NCBI GenBank assembly: GCA_900766265.1
Contig: CAAFUS010000001.1
Span: 1 to 64,000 of the forward strand
Direction of reading: 5' to 3'
From: Pseudomonadaceae bacterium
Lineage (GTDB): Bacteria; Pseudomonadota; Gammaproteobacteria; Pseudomonadales; Pseudomonadaceae
DNA: 64,000 nt
Shown one piece after another: positions 10,001 to 19,029 of this stretch. Within the stretch, counting starts at the first letter, position 1. Each line of letters starts with the position of its first letter. The notes beneath the pieces were generated by a model. That model was not told the DNA's origin. It worked only from the letters and a program-made list of their open reading frames with translations, and did not search any database. The translations under genes and the position numbers were made by a program.

Positions 10001-10223
10001 CCTCGCCACTGAACCGCCCCCGCTCAATACATTCGTAGGGGCGCAAAGGCTTGTTCTCTACTTTTTCGAGCGTCGATGGCAGAACGAAATCCTCGCTGCC
10101 ATCGAGAAACGTAACCAACACCCTCTGTCGGTGTGTAGGGCCATCGGTTTCGTTACCTAAAATCCCGACCCGCGCCGGGTTGGCTTTCAGTCTGACCTTG
10201 TCACCTGGATTCAGCATGTTCAC
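7092..10223 (-). CDS. SNF2/RapA-like helicase of a candidate defence operon
   Basis: A superfamily 2 DNA translocase of 1043 residues. The N-terminus (NPGDKVRLKANPARVG) looks like a small KOW/Tudor-type beta domain. The motor follows: Walker A DEVGLGKT (127-134), DEAH box VVVDEAHYLRN (249-252), LSATP, and motif VI NPMRIEQRIGRIDRIGQ. The C-terminal third is rich in predicted helix and has no recognisable nuclease motif. It resembles the SNF2-like helicases of DISARM (DrmD) and Dpd (DpdE) in size and motifs, but none of their partner genes is present. The start overlaps the stop of the RecD-like gene by 4 bp (ATGA), implying translational coupling. Confidence 0.85.
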   Translation of the reverse strand: MNMLNPGDKVRLKANPARVGILGNETDGPTHRQRVLVTFLDGSEDFVLPSTLEKVENKPLRPYECIERGRFSGEDDLRAAITFHRLSGKLANLIYSLNTTNTQFLAYQFKPVLQFLDSPCNGILIADEVGLGKTIEAGLIWTELRARLDAKRLLIVCPAMLREKWRDELANRFGVQAEMVHAGDLLKKLQTVRERPQDGFALIASMQGLRPPRGFNLPDRVSQSSAAKLARFLEDAEVDEPLLDMVVVDEAHYLRNKGTQTNLLGRLLRPVASSLVMLSATPIQLRSSDLFNLLNLIDEDAFPYEESFRYSLEANAPIVRLRDRVLAGPITRADFIEGLDEALDARFFEDNEQITYLREHAPSNKRLADPKGRAELADQLDRINPLSKVVTRTLKRDVHEGRVVRAPYAIRATMSGSESVFYEQVTEAIRGYCVTHAVSTGFMLTIPQRQMSSCMAAACRAWQKKHAALEHDELEQTLYDLQGDLLEEEGPQPDDIGSLLSALVEIAREVGDYETLRRNDSKYADLLKNLRSYWTDNPGKKVVLFAFYRQTLAYLAERLREDGYASVLVQGGMDKHEALKRFREPKGPSILLSSEVASEGVDLQFSSLVINYDLPWNPMRIEQRIGRIDRIGQEAERIMIWNFMYADTIDERVYDRLLDRLDIFTRALGSMEGILGEQIRELTQDLLTHKLTPEEESQRINQASLAVENTNRQQEELEAQATQLIAHSDFIQNKVRAAKELGRYIRGEDLLSYARDFLTEHYSGSRLVPTDRDPMEYDLELSVQARVELAEFVDVYRLQGRSQLLSPRAKPLLFENRQGNPSNAFERVTQDHPLIRFVTERLRQTGKSPARFPVSAIDLAAFQVQGFEPGVYVFGVYRWTVSGTRDIERLEYVVRPFQGDCFVDGEQAEHLVNTAALYGSQWLGVANELDTETAAEYFDACRDQLDERFDEFQSAQGREDRDRLKMMKKALQSHLDKQVERLITTIQAHRFSGEERRMRMIPAAEGKLKKLRNRIQERIAELELKSVGSSDKNFVTGGVIRLL

Positions 10224-12052
10224 TCCTGAGCCCCCTGAAGCCTCCGAATCAACCGATCCGCTTCCACGCTCAGGTCTGCTCCTTCAAATGTTTCAACAAG
10301 CTGGCCAGGAAAATGCTTTTCATACCACTCAAGCTTGGTTTCCCGATGGCTGCGATAGCCGTCGTCGTTCATCATGCCCCAGTGCTCCCAGATGAATGTC
10401 TCTCCCTGGCAATGGACTAGGAAGTCGGGCAGATAGAACGTCCCATCCTTAGCGTATAAAGGCTGTTCGTACTCAAAGGGAATTCCACGCTCGAACAGCA
10501 TGTTCGCGATGATGACCTCTGACTTCGATCGCACCATGAACTGGGCAAGCGTCCGATGAATCTTGCCCTCCTCATACCAATCACGCTTTCTGCTGAGCAG
10601 TTGCGCGACAGGCCTCATGTCAAACAATGAGGAGTTGATAACTGCCAGATGCGATGCTTCAGGGCGACGCAGAGTTAGCAGTGGGGAAAGGTCTTCTTCG
10701 ATTAGCAGAGTGCAGTGCTTTTTGGCACGCGTCAGACCGGTGTAGAGCAGCTCAGGTGAAAGCAGTGCCTGCTTACTCTTGGGTAGCACGAAGTAAACAC
10801 GCTCAAACTCGCTACCTTGAGACTTGTGCACCGAAATGGCGTAGGCAAGCTCCAGGTTATCCTCCACCTTCTCATCCCCAATCCACTTTCCATCGGGTGT
10901 TTTACCCAGAGAACGCCCATAGCCGACCCAGAAGCTCTCCTTGCGGGAAAAAAGGACTTGAAAATGGTTGATTCGGAACCAGCGACCAAACGCATTTTTA
11001 CCATCTAACGCATGAGCTTTGACAAATCCGAGCTCGCCGTTGAAAACCTCTACAGGTTTGTTTGATCGCCCATTGGTATCCCAGGCCCACAGTGGCTTGG
11101 AGCGCGAACGATTTCGGATTTGCATGACCTTATCGAACAACGCGACCCCATCAATCAACCGGTGCGGATCCGGCCTCCGCCCTTTACTGGCGACCTGAAG
11201 CAGCCCGTTGAGATGATCAGTACCGAAAAACTCGCCGCGATACGGCGAGATAACCTGGGACTGCTCAGGCCGATCCACCCCTTCCTTATCCTTGAAAGCT
11301 GCTCGCCATAGCTCATATGGCTTCTCGTTGTTCAGCGTCAAGCCCGTATCAGCTTGCATATCTGATTGCAGACTAGACACCAGCTTTTTCTCGAGATCCT
11401 GCTGGCCGCTCCAATAGATCACCCGCAAATCCTCGTCGACCTTCCCTCCCTCTTGAACCCGGGCAAGCATCTGCTCGGCGTGGGCCTTCTGGTCCTCCTC
11501 CTCACCACAACTGTTACGCAGAATGAACATCGAGGCTAGGTCAATAATCCCGGTGCCCGTCTTCTGGAGACGGTTTTCCATTTGCCGCACGTTGGTGCGC
11601 AGAGTCCCCAGGCACTCGGGGTAGTCCTTACCGAGCCAATCAATCAAATCCGCAAATACCCTGCCGCGACCTATTGGTGGCAGTTGGTTTGGATCACCGA
11701 CCAGAATGAGTCGCCTCACCGAATTCCAATTGATGGCTCGGAATAACGCGGCGACCAGCGTAAGGTCGAGCATGGAGGACTCATCGACGATATAGGTCTC
11801 TATACCCTCCTCTCGAATACCTCCCCGCCGTTTGAAGGTTAGGTTGTCATTCAACCAACCACGCTGAGCCAGAAATGAGTGGATGGTTGAGGCTGTCTTA
11901 CCTGTCTTTTCACGAATACGATCTGCTGCCTTACCAGTTGGCGCCAAAAGTTGAAAAGATGCGCCACTGCCGTGGACTCTTTCGACAGCATGAATCAATG
12001 AGCGAATGACGGTCGTCTTACCGGTCCCTGCAGAGCCAGCCAGCACACACAA
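10220..12052 (-). CDS. C-terminal fragment: RecD-like helicase with PD-(D/E)xK-like end
   Basis: A helicase frame of 610 residues counted from a TTG at 12052. It contains GSAGTGKT, VDESSMLD, GDPNQLPPIGRGR and a UvrD-C-type motif (AYAISVHKSQGSEFERVYF). A nuclease-like end follows (RSKSEVII, LPDFLV, WEHWG). The TTG has no ribosome binding site and would cut off the Q-motif, so this is unlikely to be the natural start. The segment is best read as the second half of the 1209-residue gene. Confidence 0.6.
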   Translation of the reverse strand: MCVLAGSAGTGKTTVIRSLIHAVERVHGSGASFQLLAPTGKAADRIREKTGKTASTIHSFLAQRGWLNDNLTFKRRGGIREEGIETYIVDESSMLDLTLVAALFRAINWNSVRRLILVGDPNQLPPIGRGRVFADLIDWLGKDYPECLGTLRTNVRQMENRLQKTGTGIIDLASMFILRNSCGEEEDQKAHAEQMLARVQEGGKVDEDLRVIYWSGQQDLEKKLVSSLQSDMQADTGLTLNNEKPYELWRAAFKDKEGVDRPEQSQVISPYRGEFFGTDHLNGLLQVASKGRRPDPHRLIDGVALFDKVMQIRNRSRSKPLWAWDTNGRSNKPVEVFNGELGFVKAHALDGKNAFGRWFRINHFQVLFSRKESFWVGYGRSLGKTPDGKWIGDEKVEDNLELAYAISVHKSQGSEFERVYFVLPKSKQALLSPELLYTGLTRAKKHCTLLIEEDLSPLLTLRRPEASHLAVINSSLFDMRPVAQLLSRKRDWYEEGKIHRTLAQFMVRSKSEVIIANMLFERGIPFEYEQPLYAKDGTFYLPDFLVHCQGETFIWEHWGMMNDDGYRSHRETKLEWYEKHFPGQLVETFEGADLSVEADRLIRRLQGAQE

Positions 12053-12109
12053 CGGCCGGACAAAAATCTGCTGACAGACCGCAATTTGGCCATCAATCGC
12101 TTCCAGATA

Positions 12110-13852
12110 CTAGCCGGAGTCCATCCGGTTCAGGATGCTGCTGTCATCGAGAAGGTAATCGCCCCAATGCGCCTCAGTAAGAGGGACCTTAAAACTGATA
12201 TCGGCCCGTTTGTTGAGCTCACGCAAGCTCTTGGAAACCAGTTGCTCGTCCTCCCAAGCTGAGCGCAGGTAAACGTATCGCTGCCCTTCGCGCTCCCGAA
12301 ACTCGAGAGCGCCAAGCATGTACTCCTTATCGACCTCGTAGTAGCGCTCTGTGAACTGGTGTCGCCTCCACTCAGGCACGAAACTCAGCGCATGATTTAC
12401 GTCATGCAAGACCTGAGTGAGTTCGAGGAACGTTTGTGTCGACTTGATGAGCAGCTGTCCGACCGTGAAAGCACGCAAACGCCTCCAGTCGTCCACCTCA
12501 TACAAGAAAGCCGACGCGATGTCAGGCGACGGGAAAATTCCGTGCTCGATCTTGCTAAGGCCAATGGTGTCATCCGGTCCGTCGCCGATATATGACTCGC
12601 AAAGAATGTAGGGGTTATCGATGATCTCCCTCAAACTGGCAGGCAGGCCAAAGGTAGCTCGGTCCTCTCCAAGCAAGCGCTTCACATGAGTGCCATCCAA
12701 ACCGAACCTGGGTAGTAGATCTCGACAGAGTGCTCGCTCCTCATCGGTCCTTAGCTGCCACTGTCGCTTGACTTTATGGACGTCAGCGCCACTAAGGCCA
12801 AGCCCATCAGGCGTCTCGAAGGTACCATCTAGAAAGGCAAAAATAGCATCCTTGATTGCGATCGCCTCGTCGGCTTGTGCCTTGACGAAACCAGGGATGG
12901 CGGCCTGAAACCCGATGACATCAAGCACTGCCGGCAACCCAGGATATAGCCCCCGGCCCTTCCAAAGCTCGGCAATCACTGATTGCAGCCAGCTGATCCG
13001 GCTGTCCCAGTTTTCACTATCGTCGCCCAGTCCGCGCAGACGGCAAGCAACACCAAGTAGTTGCTCAACCAGAATGAGGGCGTCGTCGTCAGATACATGC
13101 CTTGCAGCGTACTTACAGACTCGTGGATTTGCCGGCACTGCAAGAATCTGTTCCAGGACCTCCGGTCTATCCAAGTAGCGGTGATAAGGGATCCGAAAAC
13201 CCTGATCGGGGTAGTGACTCGATACCACCCGCTGCCAAACAAAGCCACCAAACCGATCAATGGTTTCCTGGCTGCACCCTTCGTAATGCAGTTCCTCTCC
13301 TAACGCCTTCACCCGCGAGACACCAACTAGCACGTAGCACTTGTTATCCTCCTCACTAAAAGGATTACCGTAGCTGGTGTAGTAAAAAACCAAACTACGA
13401 TCGACCTCTACCTTGGAGAAAAATGCTTGTACCGCAGCCAATCGCTTCACCGGATCATAGCCACCGCGTGGTAGCTTCACTTCATCTTTATACACTTCCT
13501 CATAAGGCCAAATACTGCAACTGGCAGGCGGCATTTCCCATTCCCGACGCTCACCATCAGGGCTTTTTCTGTCAGCTTTTCGAAAGAACTCAGGTGTATC
13601 GGCAAAGGCATGTATAGCCTCCTGCCCAAATGCATTCACACTGTACATACAGGGCGGGACATCCTTACCCAGCTTACTACATGCCTGGCCACAGACTTTT
13701 TGCTCGTAGGCCAACACGCGCCGCTCGCCGATCATGGCTCCAGGATAAGAATGTGGCCCAGCGCAAAAAGTGTTGGCCGCAGGATCCTTACAAACATGTC
13801 CATTCCAGCCGTCTGCATGCCAAGCCAATCGAGCGGTGATATGCGTAGTCAT
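12110..13852 (-). CDS. N-terminal fragment (580 aa) before the amber codon
   Basis: The open frame from ATG 13852 to TAG 12110. I recognise no family in it. It has several Cys/His residues near the N-terminus (HVCKDPAANTFCAGPH, VCGQACSKLGKDVPPC) that could bind metal, and otherwise looks globular. If the amber codon is real this fragment would be made alone, without the helicase and nuclease domains. An AAGGAG-like ribosome binding site precedes the start. See the 10220-13852 entry for the joined gene. Confidence 0.6.
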   Translation of the reverse strand: MTTHITARLAWHADGWNGHVCKDPAANTFCAGPHSYPGAMIGERRVLAYEQKVCGQACSKLGKDVPPCMYSVNAFGQEAIHAFADTPEFFRKADRKSPDGERREWEMPPASCSIWPYEEVYKDEVKLPRGGYDPVKRLAAVQAFFSKVEVDRSLVFYYTSYGNPFSEEDNKCYVLVGVSRVKALGEELHYEGCSQETIDRFGGFVWQRVVSSHYPDQGFRIPYHRYLDRPEVLEQILAVPANPRVCKYAARHVSDDDALILVEQLLGVACRLRGLGDDSENWDSRISWLQSVIAELWKGRGLYPGLPAVLDVIGFQAAIPGFVKAQADEAIAIKDAIFAFLDGTFETPDGLGLSGADVHKVKRQWQLRTDEERALCRDLLPRFGLDGTHVKRLLGEDRATFGLPASLREIIDNPYILCESYIGDGPDDTIGLSKIEHGIFPSPDIASAFLYEVDDWRRLRAFTVGQLLIKSTQTFLELTQVLHDVNHALSFVPEWRRHQFTERYYEVDKEYMLGALEFREREGQRYVYLRSAWEDEQLVSKSLRELNKRADISFKVPLTEAHWGDYLLDDSSILNRMDSG

Positions 13853-13986
13853 CCCTGATACTCCTTACTCATCATCAGAAGTTAATTACCATTTTTTGCC
13901 AAGACCTTCCGAGAGCTAGCCCGATAGCCCGTTGGCTAGAGATGCACACAATACCACCAGACCGGCAGGCCTGAAGTTAGTAAATT

Positions 13987-15990
13987 TCAGATCCCAAGCT
14001 TATGGAAGAAAATCTTATTCCGCATGTCCGCGTCTTTGAGGACCTTATCCCAGCTCAATACTTCCATGTATAGGTTAATATTTCCCTGCCATTGGAACCA
14101 ACCGAGCCGGTCAGGCATTGGCTTAAAATCCTTCTCCCGCTCCAACCACTTCTCTACTTTGTGAGTAATGTCGCAGACAACATAACCGTAGAATGGCGTA
14201 TTTTCAGCAACGAGTATCTTTCTACCTTGCGGTGTCCTGCACTCACCATCCCTTATACGGTTTACATATCTGACTATTTGCTGTACAGGATCTTCGGAGG
14301 ACGATGGATTTACAAAATCATCGCGTTGGGGCTTCTTGAATTCAAAGATAGTGACTGGATTACCAAGCTCATTGTCGCCTCGAAAAATTACGCGCCGGTC
14401 GTAGACGAGCAGATCCGGTCGATCTGTGTTACCGGATCCTAGTGGCAAGTCAGAGGCAATATAGTTTGTGAAATTTAAGCGTTCATCAATAATCCAAAGA
14501 TTGTGCTCATCAAATGAGGTTTTTTCGCTGTCACTTCTTCGTGGAAAAATGATGTCGTGTACGGCGCCCTCAGAAGAATACTTCCCGGCCTCATCGATCT
14601 CGAGGCTTTTTCGGAAAACGTCTAAAACATTGCGCCTAAGTGCGATGTAGTGAATCAGGTCGTTCTTACTGCTTTCAGATATCTTGCTGACAACCCTGGT
14701 GACATTTTCCTTCAGGTCACTGATGCTTCCGTCCTCTAGAAGCTTAGTGACCTCACTTCGAATAGTTATCTCGCGGTTATATTTTTCCTTTTGAAGAGTG
14801 ATCTCGATTTCCGCCGTTGGCGCATTGTAAGGCATGTCGGACAGATCAATGTCTTTAAGAATATTGCGGTGCCATGGGGCTTCTTCATCGACATAGGACT
14901 TTACACGGTCGAATTTTCGTTCCTGCCGGGCATGAATATCCTCGCCAACAGCCTGAATTGCCGCCTCAGAAGCTGCCTTTTCTATCTCGCTTTGCGAGAT
15001 CCCAAGCAGGACATCGTTGTCCTTTTGAAAAGTAAAACCGCCGCGCTCTAACGTCACGTTGTTGTCTAGATAGTCGCCAAAAACATAAGCCTTAATAATG
15101 AAATTCCGCTCACGACTAGATTCACCATTCACATCTTTATCGTAAAACTCTTCGATAAATTCTGGTATGTAGTTATGGATCGGCGTTTCTGTTACTTCTC
15201 GCTTATGAGCGACCAGGCTGATTTTGCTGCGCTGGCTTTTAGGTGAGTACAGCTTGAATACTCTAACGGAAAAATCTTGCTCTCTGTTCGCGCCCTGAAG
15301 TTTGAATTTATTGCTAGGCACGGAGACTTCTTTGATAACGCCTGAGAGTTCATTGCTAACGAATTCATTGAGAACTATGGAGGCTGATTGGTCCTCCTCT
15401 TCAATGGCTATGCGGGGGCAGGAGTAGCCCTCGGTAATGAAATACGGAAGAAGCTTCTCAACGAGATTTCGAGCAATTGTTGAGATTTTTTTGTCCGTAA
15501 ACCTTCCGTCTTTCACAGAATTAAGAGTTATTGTGGAACCGCTGTGAGCAGCAGAGGTTACAGATACCTTTTCATTGACGATGATGTCATTTGACTTGCC
15601 CATCGAAAAAGTACGTTTTTTGAAGGTATCTCCGTCAAGATAGATGCTTTCGATTTTAAGATTCTCAAAGTACTTAAGGCAGATGAAGCGCCCAAAACCC
15701 TTTCCGCCTTCTTGTAGCTTATGGTCGGAGTAGAGAGTGTCAAAGGACTGCCTGTTTTCATCATTAAACCCAATGCCATTGTCAGAGATTTCAAAGCTGT
15801 CAATGGCAGGGATTGAACTGTCGAGCTCGGCTTGTGAGGAGCGTTTTACCATGACCTTGATTGTGCCATCGGTATTGTCTGTACATTCAATTGCTTGAAT
15901 GGCATTGACAATGACCTCAATTAACGGGGTGTAAGCCGTAGTTCCTGACCTTATGTTTTCTACCGCCCTCTTGATGTTTACATTGCTCAC
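13987..15990 (-). CDS. GHKL (Bergerat-fold) ATPase fused to PD-(D/E)xK-like nuclease
   Basis: A 667-residue protein. The N-terminal GHKL ATPase has the N box EVIVNAIQAIE (E25, N29), the G1 box DNGIGF (70-75) and the G2 loop GGKGFGRFICLKYF (95-108), like MORC or MutL-type gyrase/Hsp90 ATPases. The C-terminal part has a PD-(D/E)xK pattern: D526 in RPDLLVYD, then E550-F-K552 in FEFKKPQ. The gene starts 12 bp after the type III Res gene and is the last gene of that operon, so it is likely an accessory effector of the restriction system. It is visibly more AT-rich than the Res gene. No exact family name is known to me. Confidence 0.78.
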   Translation of the reverse strand: MSNVNIKRAVENIRSGTTAYTPLIEVIVNAIQAIECTDNTDGTIKVMVKRSSQAELDSSIPAIDSFEISDNGIGFNDENRQSFDTLYSDHKLQEGGKGFGRFICLKYFENLKIESIYLDGDTFKKRTFSMGKSNDIIVNEKVSVTSAAHSGSTITLNSVKDGRFTDKKISTIARNLVEKLLPYFITEGYSCPRIAIEEEDQSASIVLNEFVSNELSGVIKEVSVPSNKFKLQGANREQDFSVRVFKLYSPKSQRSKISLVAHKREVTETPIHNYIPEFIEEFYDKDVNGESSRERNFIIKAYVFGDYLDNNVTLERGGFTFQKDNDVLLGISQSEIEKAASEAAIQAVGEDIHARQERKFDRVKSYVDEEAPWHRNILKDIDLSDMPYNAPTAEIEITLQKEKYNREITIRSEVTKLLEDGSISDLKENVTRVVSKISESSKNDLIHYIALRRNVLDVFRKSLEIDEAGKYSSEGAVHDIIFPRRSDSEKTSFDEHNLWIIDERLNFTNYIASDLPLGSGNTDRPDLLVYDRRVIFRGDNELGNPVTIFEFKKPQRDDFVNPSSSEDPVQQIVRYVNRIRDGECRTPQGRKILVAENTPFYGYVVCDITHKVEKWLEREKDFKPMPDRLGWFQWQGNINLYMEVLSWDKVLKDADMRNKIFFHKLGI

Positions 15991-16002
15991 TGTTAAGTCC
16001 CT

Positions 16003-19000
16003 TTATTCTGCGTGTTTCATCATGCCATTGACATCGACCGCGCGTATGTACTTGGCAGGATGTCCACCGCTGGCAATTTCCTCGAAGTGCTTTTCACCGC
16101 AGAGGATTTTTGCACCTTCGACGTGGCGCAGATCGCCCCACCAGGTGCTGCCTTTGGTTTCCACCACGAAATACAGCTTCTCCTGGCCACTATCGTCTAC
16201 GACGACGGCCCAGTCCGGGTTGTAGGTGCCAAGAGGGGTCGGCACTTTGAACCAGGAGGGAAGCTTGGCGTAGACCTTCACCGCTTCGTTCTTTTCCAGA
16301 TCCTCGGCGAAGGTCTTTTCAACGCCCGCTGAGTCGTAGACGACGTGCGTATAGACGGACTTTTGCGTTTCCAGGGTGTTTTTCAGATAGCCCTTGAGCT
16401 CTTCCTGCTGGAAAAGCTCCTGCGCATAGAAGTGCTCATCACCGATCTTGCTGTACTTAATGCCGTGGACGAGAGCCAACCGTTTGGTGCGGTTAATCGC
16501 TTCGGCGGCATAGTCGATGAACTGCTGCGGGTTGCGAGTAAAGTCCTGGAGGCGACGGCTTTCTGTAAGGATTTTGACAATGCTGCTACGGGTGAGCTGC
16601 GTCTTGTCCTGGAGGTCGGTGATGATGTCAGGAAGCTCAATATCATCTTCATGGATGGTGGTGAAAGCGGACGCAGATGTTTCTTCCGCTGTTACACCAC
16701 CCTTGCCAATCGCGATATCGGCTTTGCGGAATTGCGCCCTGGTCTTGGTGATGGGCGGGCAATCCTGAATGGCCTTGGCGCAGTCGACGATGAGCTTCTC
16801 GTTGTTGAAGTCCACACGGTAGGTGGTTTTGTACTTGATACGATCCCAGAGCGCCTTGAATTCCGCGCTCTGCAGGACGGCCTCGCGAGTGCGGATAATC
16901 CGGCGGTCATCGGCATTTTTGATATCAAGCTTGCCAGCAAGCTTCTTCAGGACGCCCTGGATGTCTTCCGCCGCAACATCAGGCTTGCTGCCGAGCCCAG
17001 CCTTGATGTCGTCGGGCAGCTTGAAGCTGCCATCTTTAAGCGCGGCGCGCAGGGAGTCCTGAACCTTGCCCTTGGCGTCGACATAGCCTTCGCCTTTCAG
17101 GAATTGCCAGATTTTCTCGGAGTGCTCGACGCCGAGTGGGGCAGTCTCCCCCTTCTCATTGACCGTCAGCACGGTCGCGAACTGGTGGGATTCAACGATG
17201 CCGAAACGAATGCCGGTATCGTCTTCAATCTCCTTCTGGAGATTCTCGGCGAACTCTTCGTAGCTCTCAGTCGCGATCACGGTGAGCGTGTTGATGTCCG
17301 ACCCGCGCAGGCGCTGCCCGTTCTGATTGACGCAGAGTCGCAGGCCCCGACCGATGGTCTGACGGCGCTCCCGCTCTGTGCCCATTTCACGCAAGGCGCA
17401 AATCTGGAAGACGTTCGGGTTGTCCCAACCTTCTTTCAGGGCCGAGTGAGAGAAGATGAATTTGAGCTTGGTATCAAAGCTCAGCAGTTTTTCCTTCTCC
17501 TTCATAATCAGGTTATAGGCCCGCTCGGAGTTGTCGCGGCCCGCCTGGGTACTTTCTGCTGTTTCGACAAGACGTTCCTTCTTGTCGATGGAGAAGTAGC
17601 CGTTGTGAACTTCTGAAGCGTTGGTTTCCAGGTCAATTTCTTTGAAGAGGCTTTGATATTCGGGCGACGTCGCGAGCTTGGTATATTCCTTCTCAAACAT
17701 CAGGGCGTATTTGCCTTTGACCGGATTACCAGCTTCATCGTACTGACGATAATGCTCAACGCTGTCGATAAAGAACAGGCTCAACACCTTAATAGGCTGC
17801 TTGTTGGCAGCAAAGGCAAGTTCCTTGTCGAGATGCTCTTTGATCGTGCGCCGGATCATCAGGCGCTTGATCTCATCCGGACTTACCGCCCCAATGGCCT
17901 CGCCAGGGCGCAATACCTGGTCGATACCCGGTCCTCTGATCTGGATTGACTCGTTGTCTTTGCCGCAGGTGATCGTGCCGATCTGCATGTTCTCGTAGAT
18001 GGCGCGATTGGCGATTTGCTCCAGATCGTCACCGTCTTCAACGGTGAGAATCTCACGCTTGATGTTCTTACCGCGCTGCACATCGATTTCGATCTTGGCT
18101 GTGATCGAGCCCTGACGGTTATGGGTCGATTCAAGCTTGATGTAGGGCTTATTGTTGCCGCCCTCTACTTGGAGGGAAGCGACCTCGATCTGCTTGACCA
18201 GGCCCCGATCATAGGCGTCAACGGCATCGAGACGATAAACCATGTGGTGCTTGTCCGCATGAGTTGCGGAATAGCGCAGAGTACAAAGCGGATTCATGGC
18301 GTCCAGAGCCTTTTTACCCTGGCCCTGGAGGCCGCCATCCACGCTTTGCGGCTCGTCCACAATAATGATTGGGTTGGTCGCCTTAATGAGATCAATCGGC
18401 CTTTCACCTCCCGTGCTCTCATTTGCCTTGTATAGGTTATTAACATCTTTCTTGTTAATGGCACCTACGGTGGTCACCATGATTTGGATGTTCGGACTAG
18501 TGGCGAAGCTACGCACTTGCCCTGGCTTGGACGAGTCATACAGAAAATACTCATACCCCTTGGCCTTGGGGTAAAGGTTTTCAAAGTGATCGCGGGTGAT
18601 TTTCAGCGTCTTATAGGTGCCTTCCTTAATGGCAACAGAGGGCACAACAATCAAGAATTTTGTAAATCCGTAATTCTTATTCAACTCGAAAATGGTGCGC
18701 AGGTAGACGTAAGTCTTGCCTGTGCCGGTTTCCATTTCCACCGTGAAGTCGCCGCTCTTCAGATCCTTGGATGGTCGCAAACCGTTGCCCAGCTGGATGG
18801 CGCGAAGATTGTCGAGAATTTCGTCATCTACCAACTGTAAGCGGTTACCCACCCCAAGCTCATTTTCTGCCAGCCCCAGCGATCCCTGCGGCCCAGATTC
18901 AGGGCGATAGGTGACCGTAAACTCAGAGCGCGAGATTTCCTGCCCTTTGAATAACCCCAGGACAGACTCTATAGCCGCCATCTGGTAATCAAGATTATCT

Positions 19001-19017
19001 TCAAAATGCAGCTTCAT
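16003..19017 (-). CDS. res: Type III restriction enzyme, Res subunit
   Basis: The ATP-dependent translocase/nuclease subunit of a type III restriction system; it needs Mod for site recognition and cuts unmodified DNA. The 1004-residue protein has a superfamily 2 helicase core with METGTGKTYVY (GTGKT 98-102), DEPQ box IIIVDEPQSVDGG (221-224) and SALKEGWDNPNVFQ. The C-terminal endonuclease domain has D935 (NPDWAVVVD) and E953-T-K955 (VVETKGS), the PD-(D/E)xK active site. Length and domain order are normal for Res. It lies 12 bp downstream of mod. Confidence 0.93.
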   Translation of the reverse strand: MKLHFEDNLDYQMAAIESVLGLFKGQEISRSEFTVTYRPESGPQGSLGLAENELGVGNRLQLVDDEILDNLRAIQLGNGLRPSKDLKSGDFTVEMETGTGKTYVYLRTIFELNKNYGFTKFLIVVPSVAIKEGTYKTLKITRDHFENLYPKAKGYEYFLYDSSKPGQVRSFATSPNIQIMVTTVGAINKKDVNNLYKANESTGGERPIDLIKATNPIIIVDEPQSVDGGLQGQGKKALDAMNPLCTLRYSATHADKHHMVYRLDAVDAYDRGLVKQIEVASLQVEGGNNKPYIKLESTHNRQGSITAKIEIDVQRGKNIKREILTVEDGDDLEQIANRAIYENMQIGTITCGKDNESIQIRGPGIDQVLRPGEAIGAVSPDEIKRLMIRRTIKEHLDKELAFAANKQPIKVLSLFFIDSVEHYRQYDEAGNPVKGKYALMFEKEYTKLATSPEYQSLFKEIDLETNASEVHNGYFSIDKKERLVETAESTQAGRDNSERAYNLIMKEKEKLLSFDTKLKFIFSHSALKEGWDNPNVFQICALREMGTERERRQTIGRGLRLCVNQNGQRLRGSDINTLTVIATESYEEFAENLQKEIEDDTGIRFGIVESHQFATVLTVNEKGETAPLGVEHSEKIWQFLKGEGYVDAKGKVQDSLRAALKDGSFKLPDDIKAGLGSKPDVAAEDIQGVLKKLAGKLDIKNADDRRIIRTREAVLQSAEFKALWDRIKYKTTYRVDFNNEKLIVDCAKAIQDCPPITKTRAQFRKADIAIGKGGVTAEETSASAFTTIHEDDIELPDIITDLQDKTQLTRSSIVKILTESRRLQDFTRNPQQFIDYAAEAINRTKRLALVHGIKYSKIGDEHFYAQELFQQEELKGYLKNTLETQKSVYTHVVYDSAGVEKTFAEDLEKNEAVKVYAKLPSWFKVPTPLGTYNPDWAVVVDDSGQEKLYFVVETKGSTWWGDLRHVEGAKILCGEKHFEEIASGGHPAKYIRAVDVNGMMKHAE

Positions 19018-19029
19018 CAGGCCTGCTCC

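Larger units (their letters stand above)
10220..13852 (-). pseudogene. RecD-like helicase/nuclease gene interrupted by an in-frame amber codon
   Basis: Two open frames, 12110-13852 and the downstream helicase frame ending at 10220, lie in the same reading frame and are separated only by one TAG at 12110-12112. Reading through gives a coherent protein of about 1209 residues. It has a Cys-containing N-terminal region (1-580), then a Q-motif-like stretch (YLEAIDGQIAVCQQ), then Walker A LAGSAGTGKTTVI (K612), DESSM and GDPNQLPP of a RecD/UvrD-type superfamily 1 helicase, and a C-terminal PD-(D/E)xK-like domain (RSKSEVII, YLPDFLV, WEHWG). The ATG at 13852 has a good GGAG site. Because the helicase frame continues upstream of any good start, a recent nonsense mutation, a sequencing error or a readthrough event are the options. 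The 4-bp overlap with the SNF2 gene downstream shows it belongs to that operon. Confidence 0.8.

Noticed and set aside
5275..13852. DISARM or Dpd system
   Set aside because: Only the SNF2 helicase resembles DrmD/DpdE; drmA, drmB, drmC, the methylase and the other dpd genes are missing.
16345..17616. Long plus-strand frame of 423 codons opposite res
   Set aside because: It is antisense to a complete type III Res gene with intact motifs; a shadow of biased codon use.
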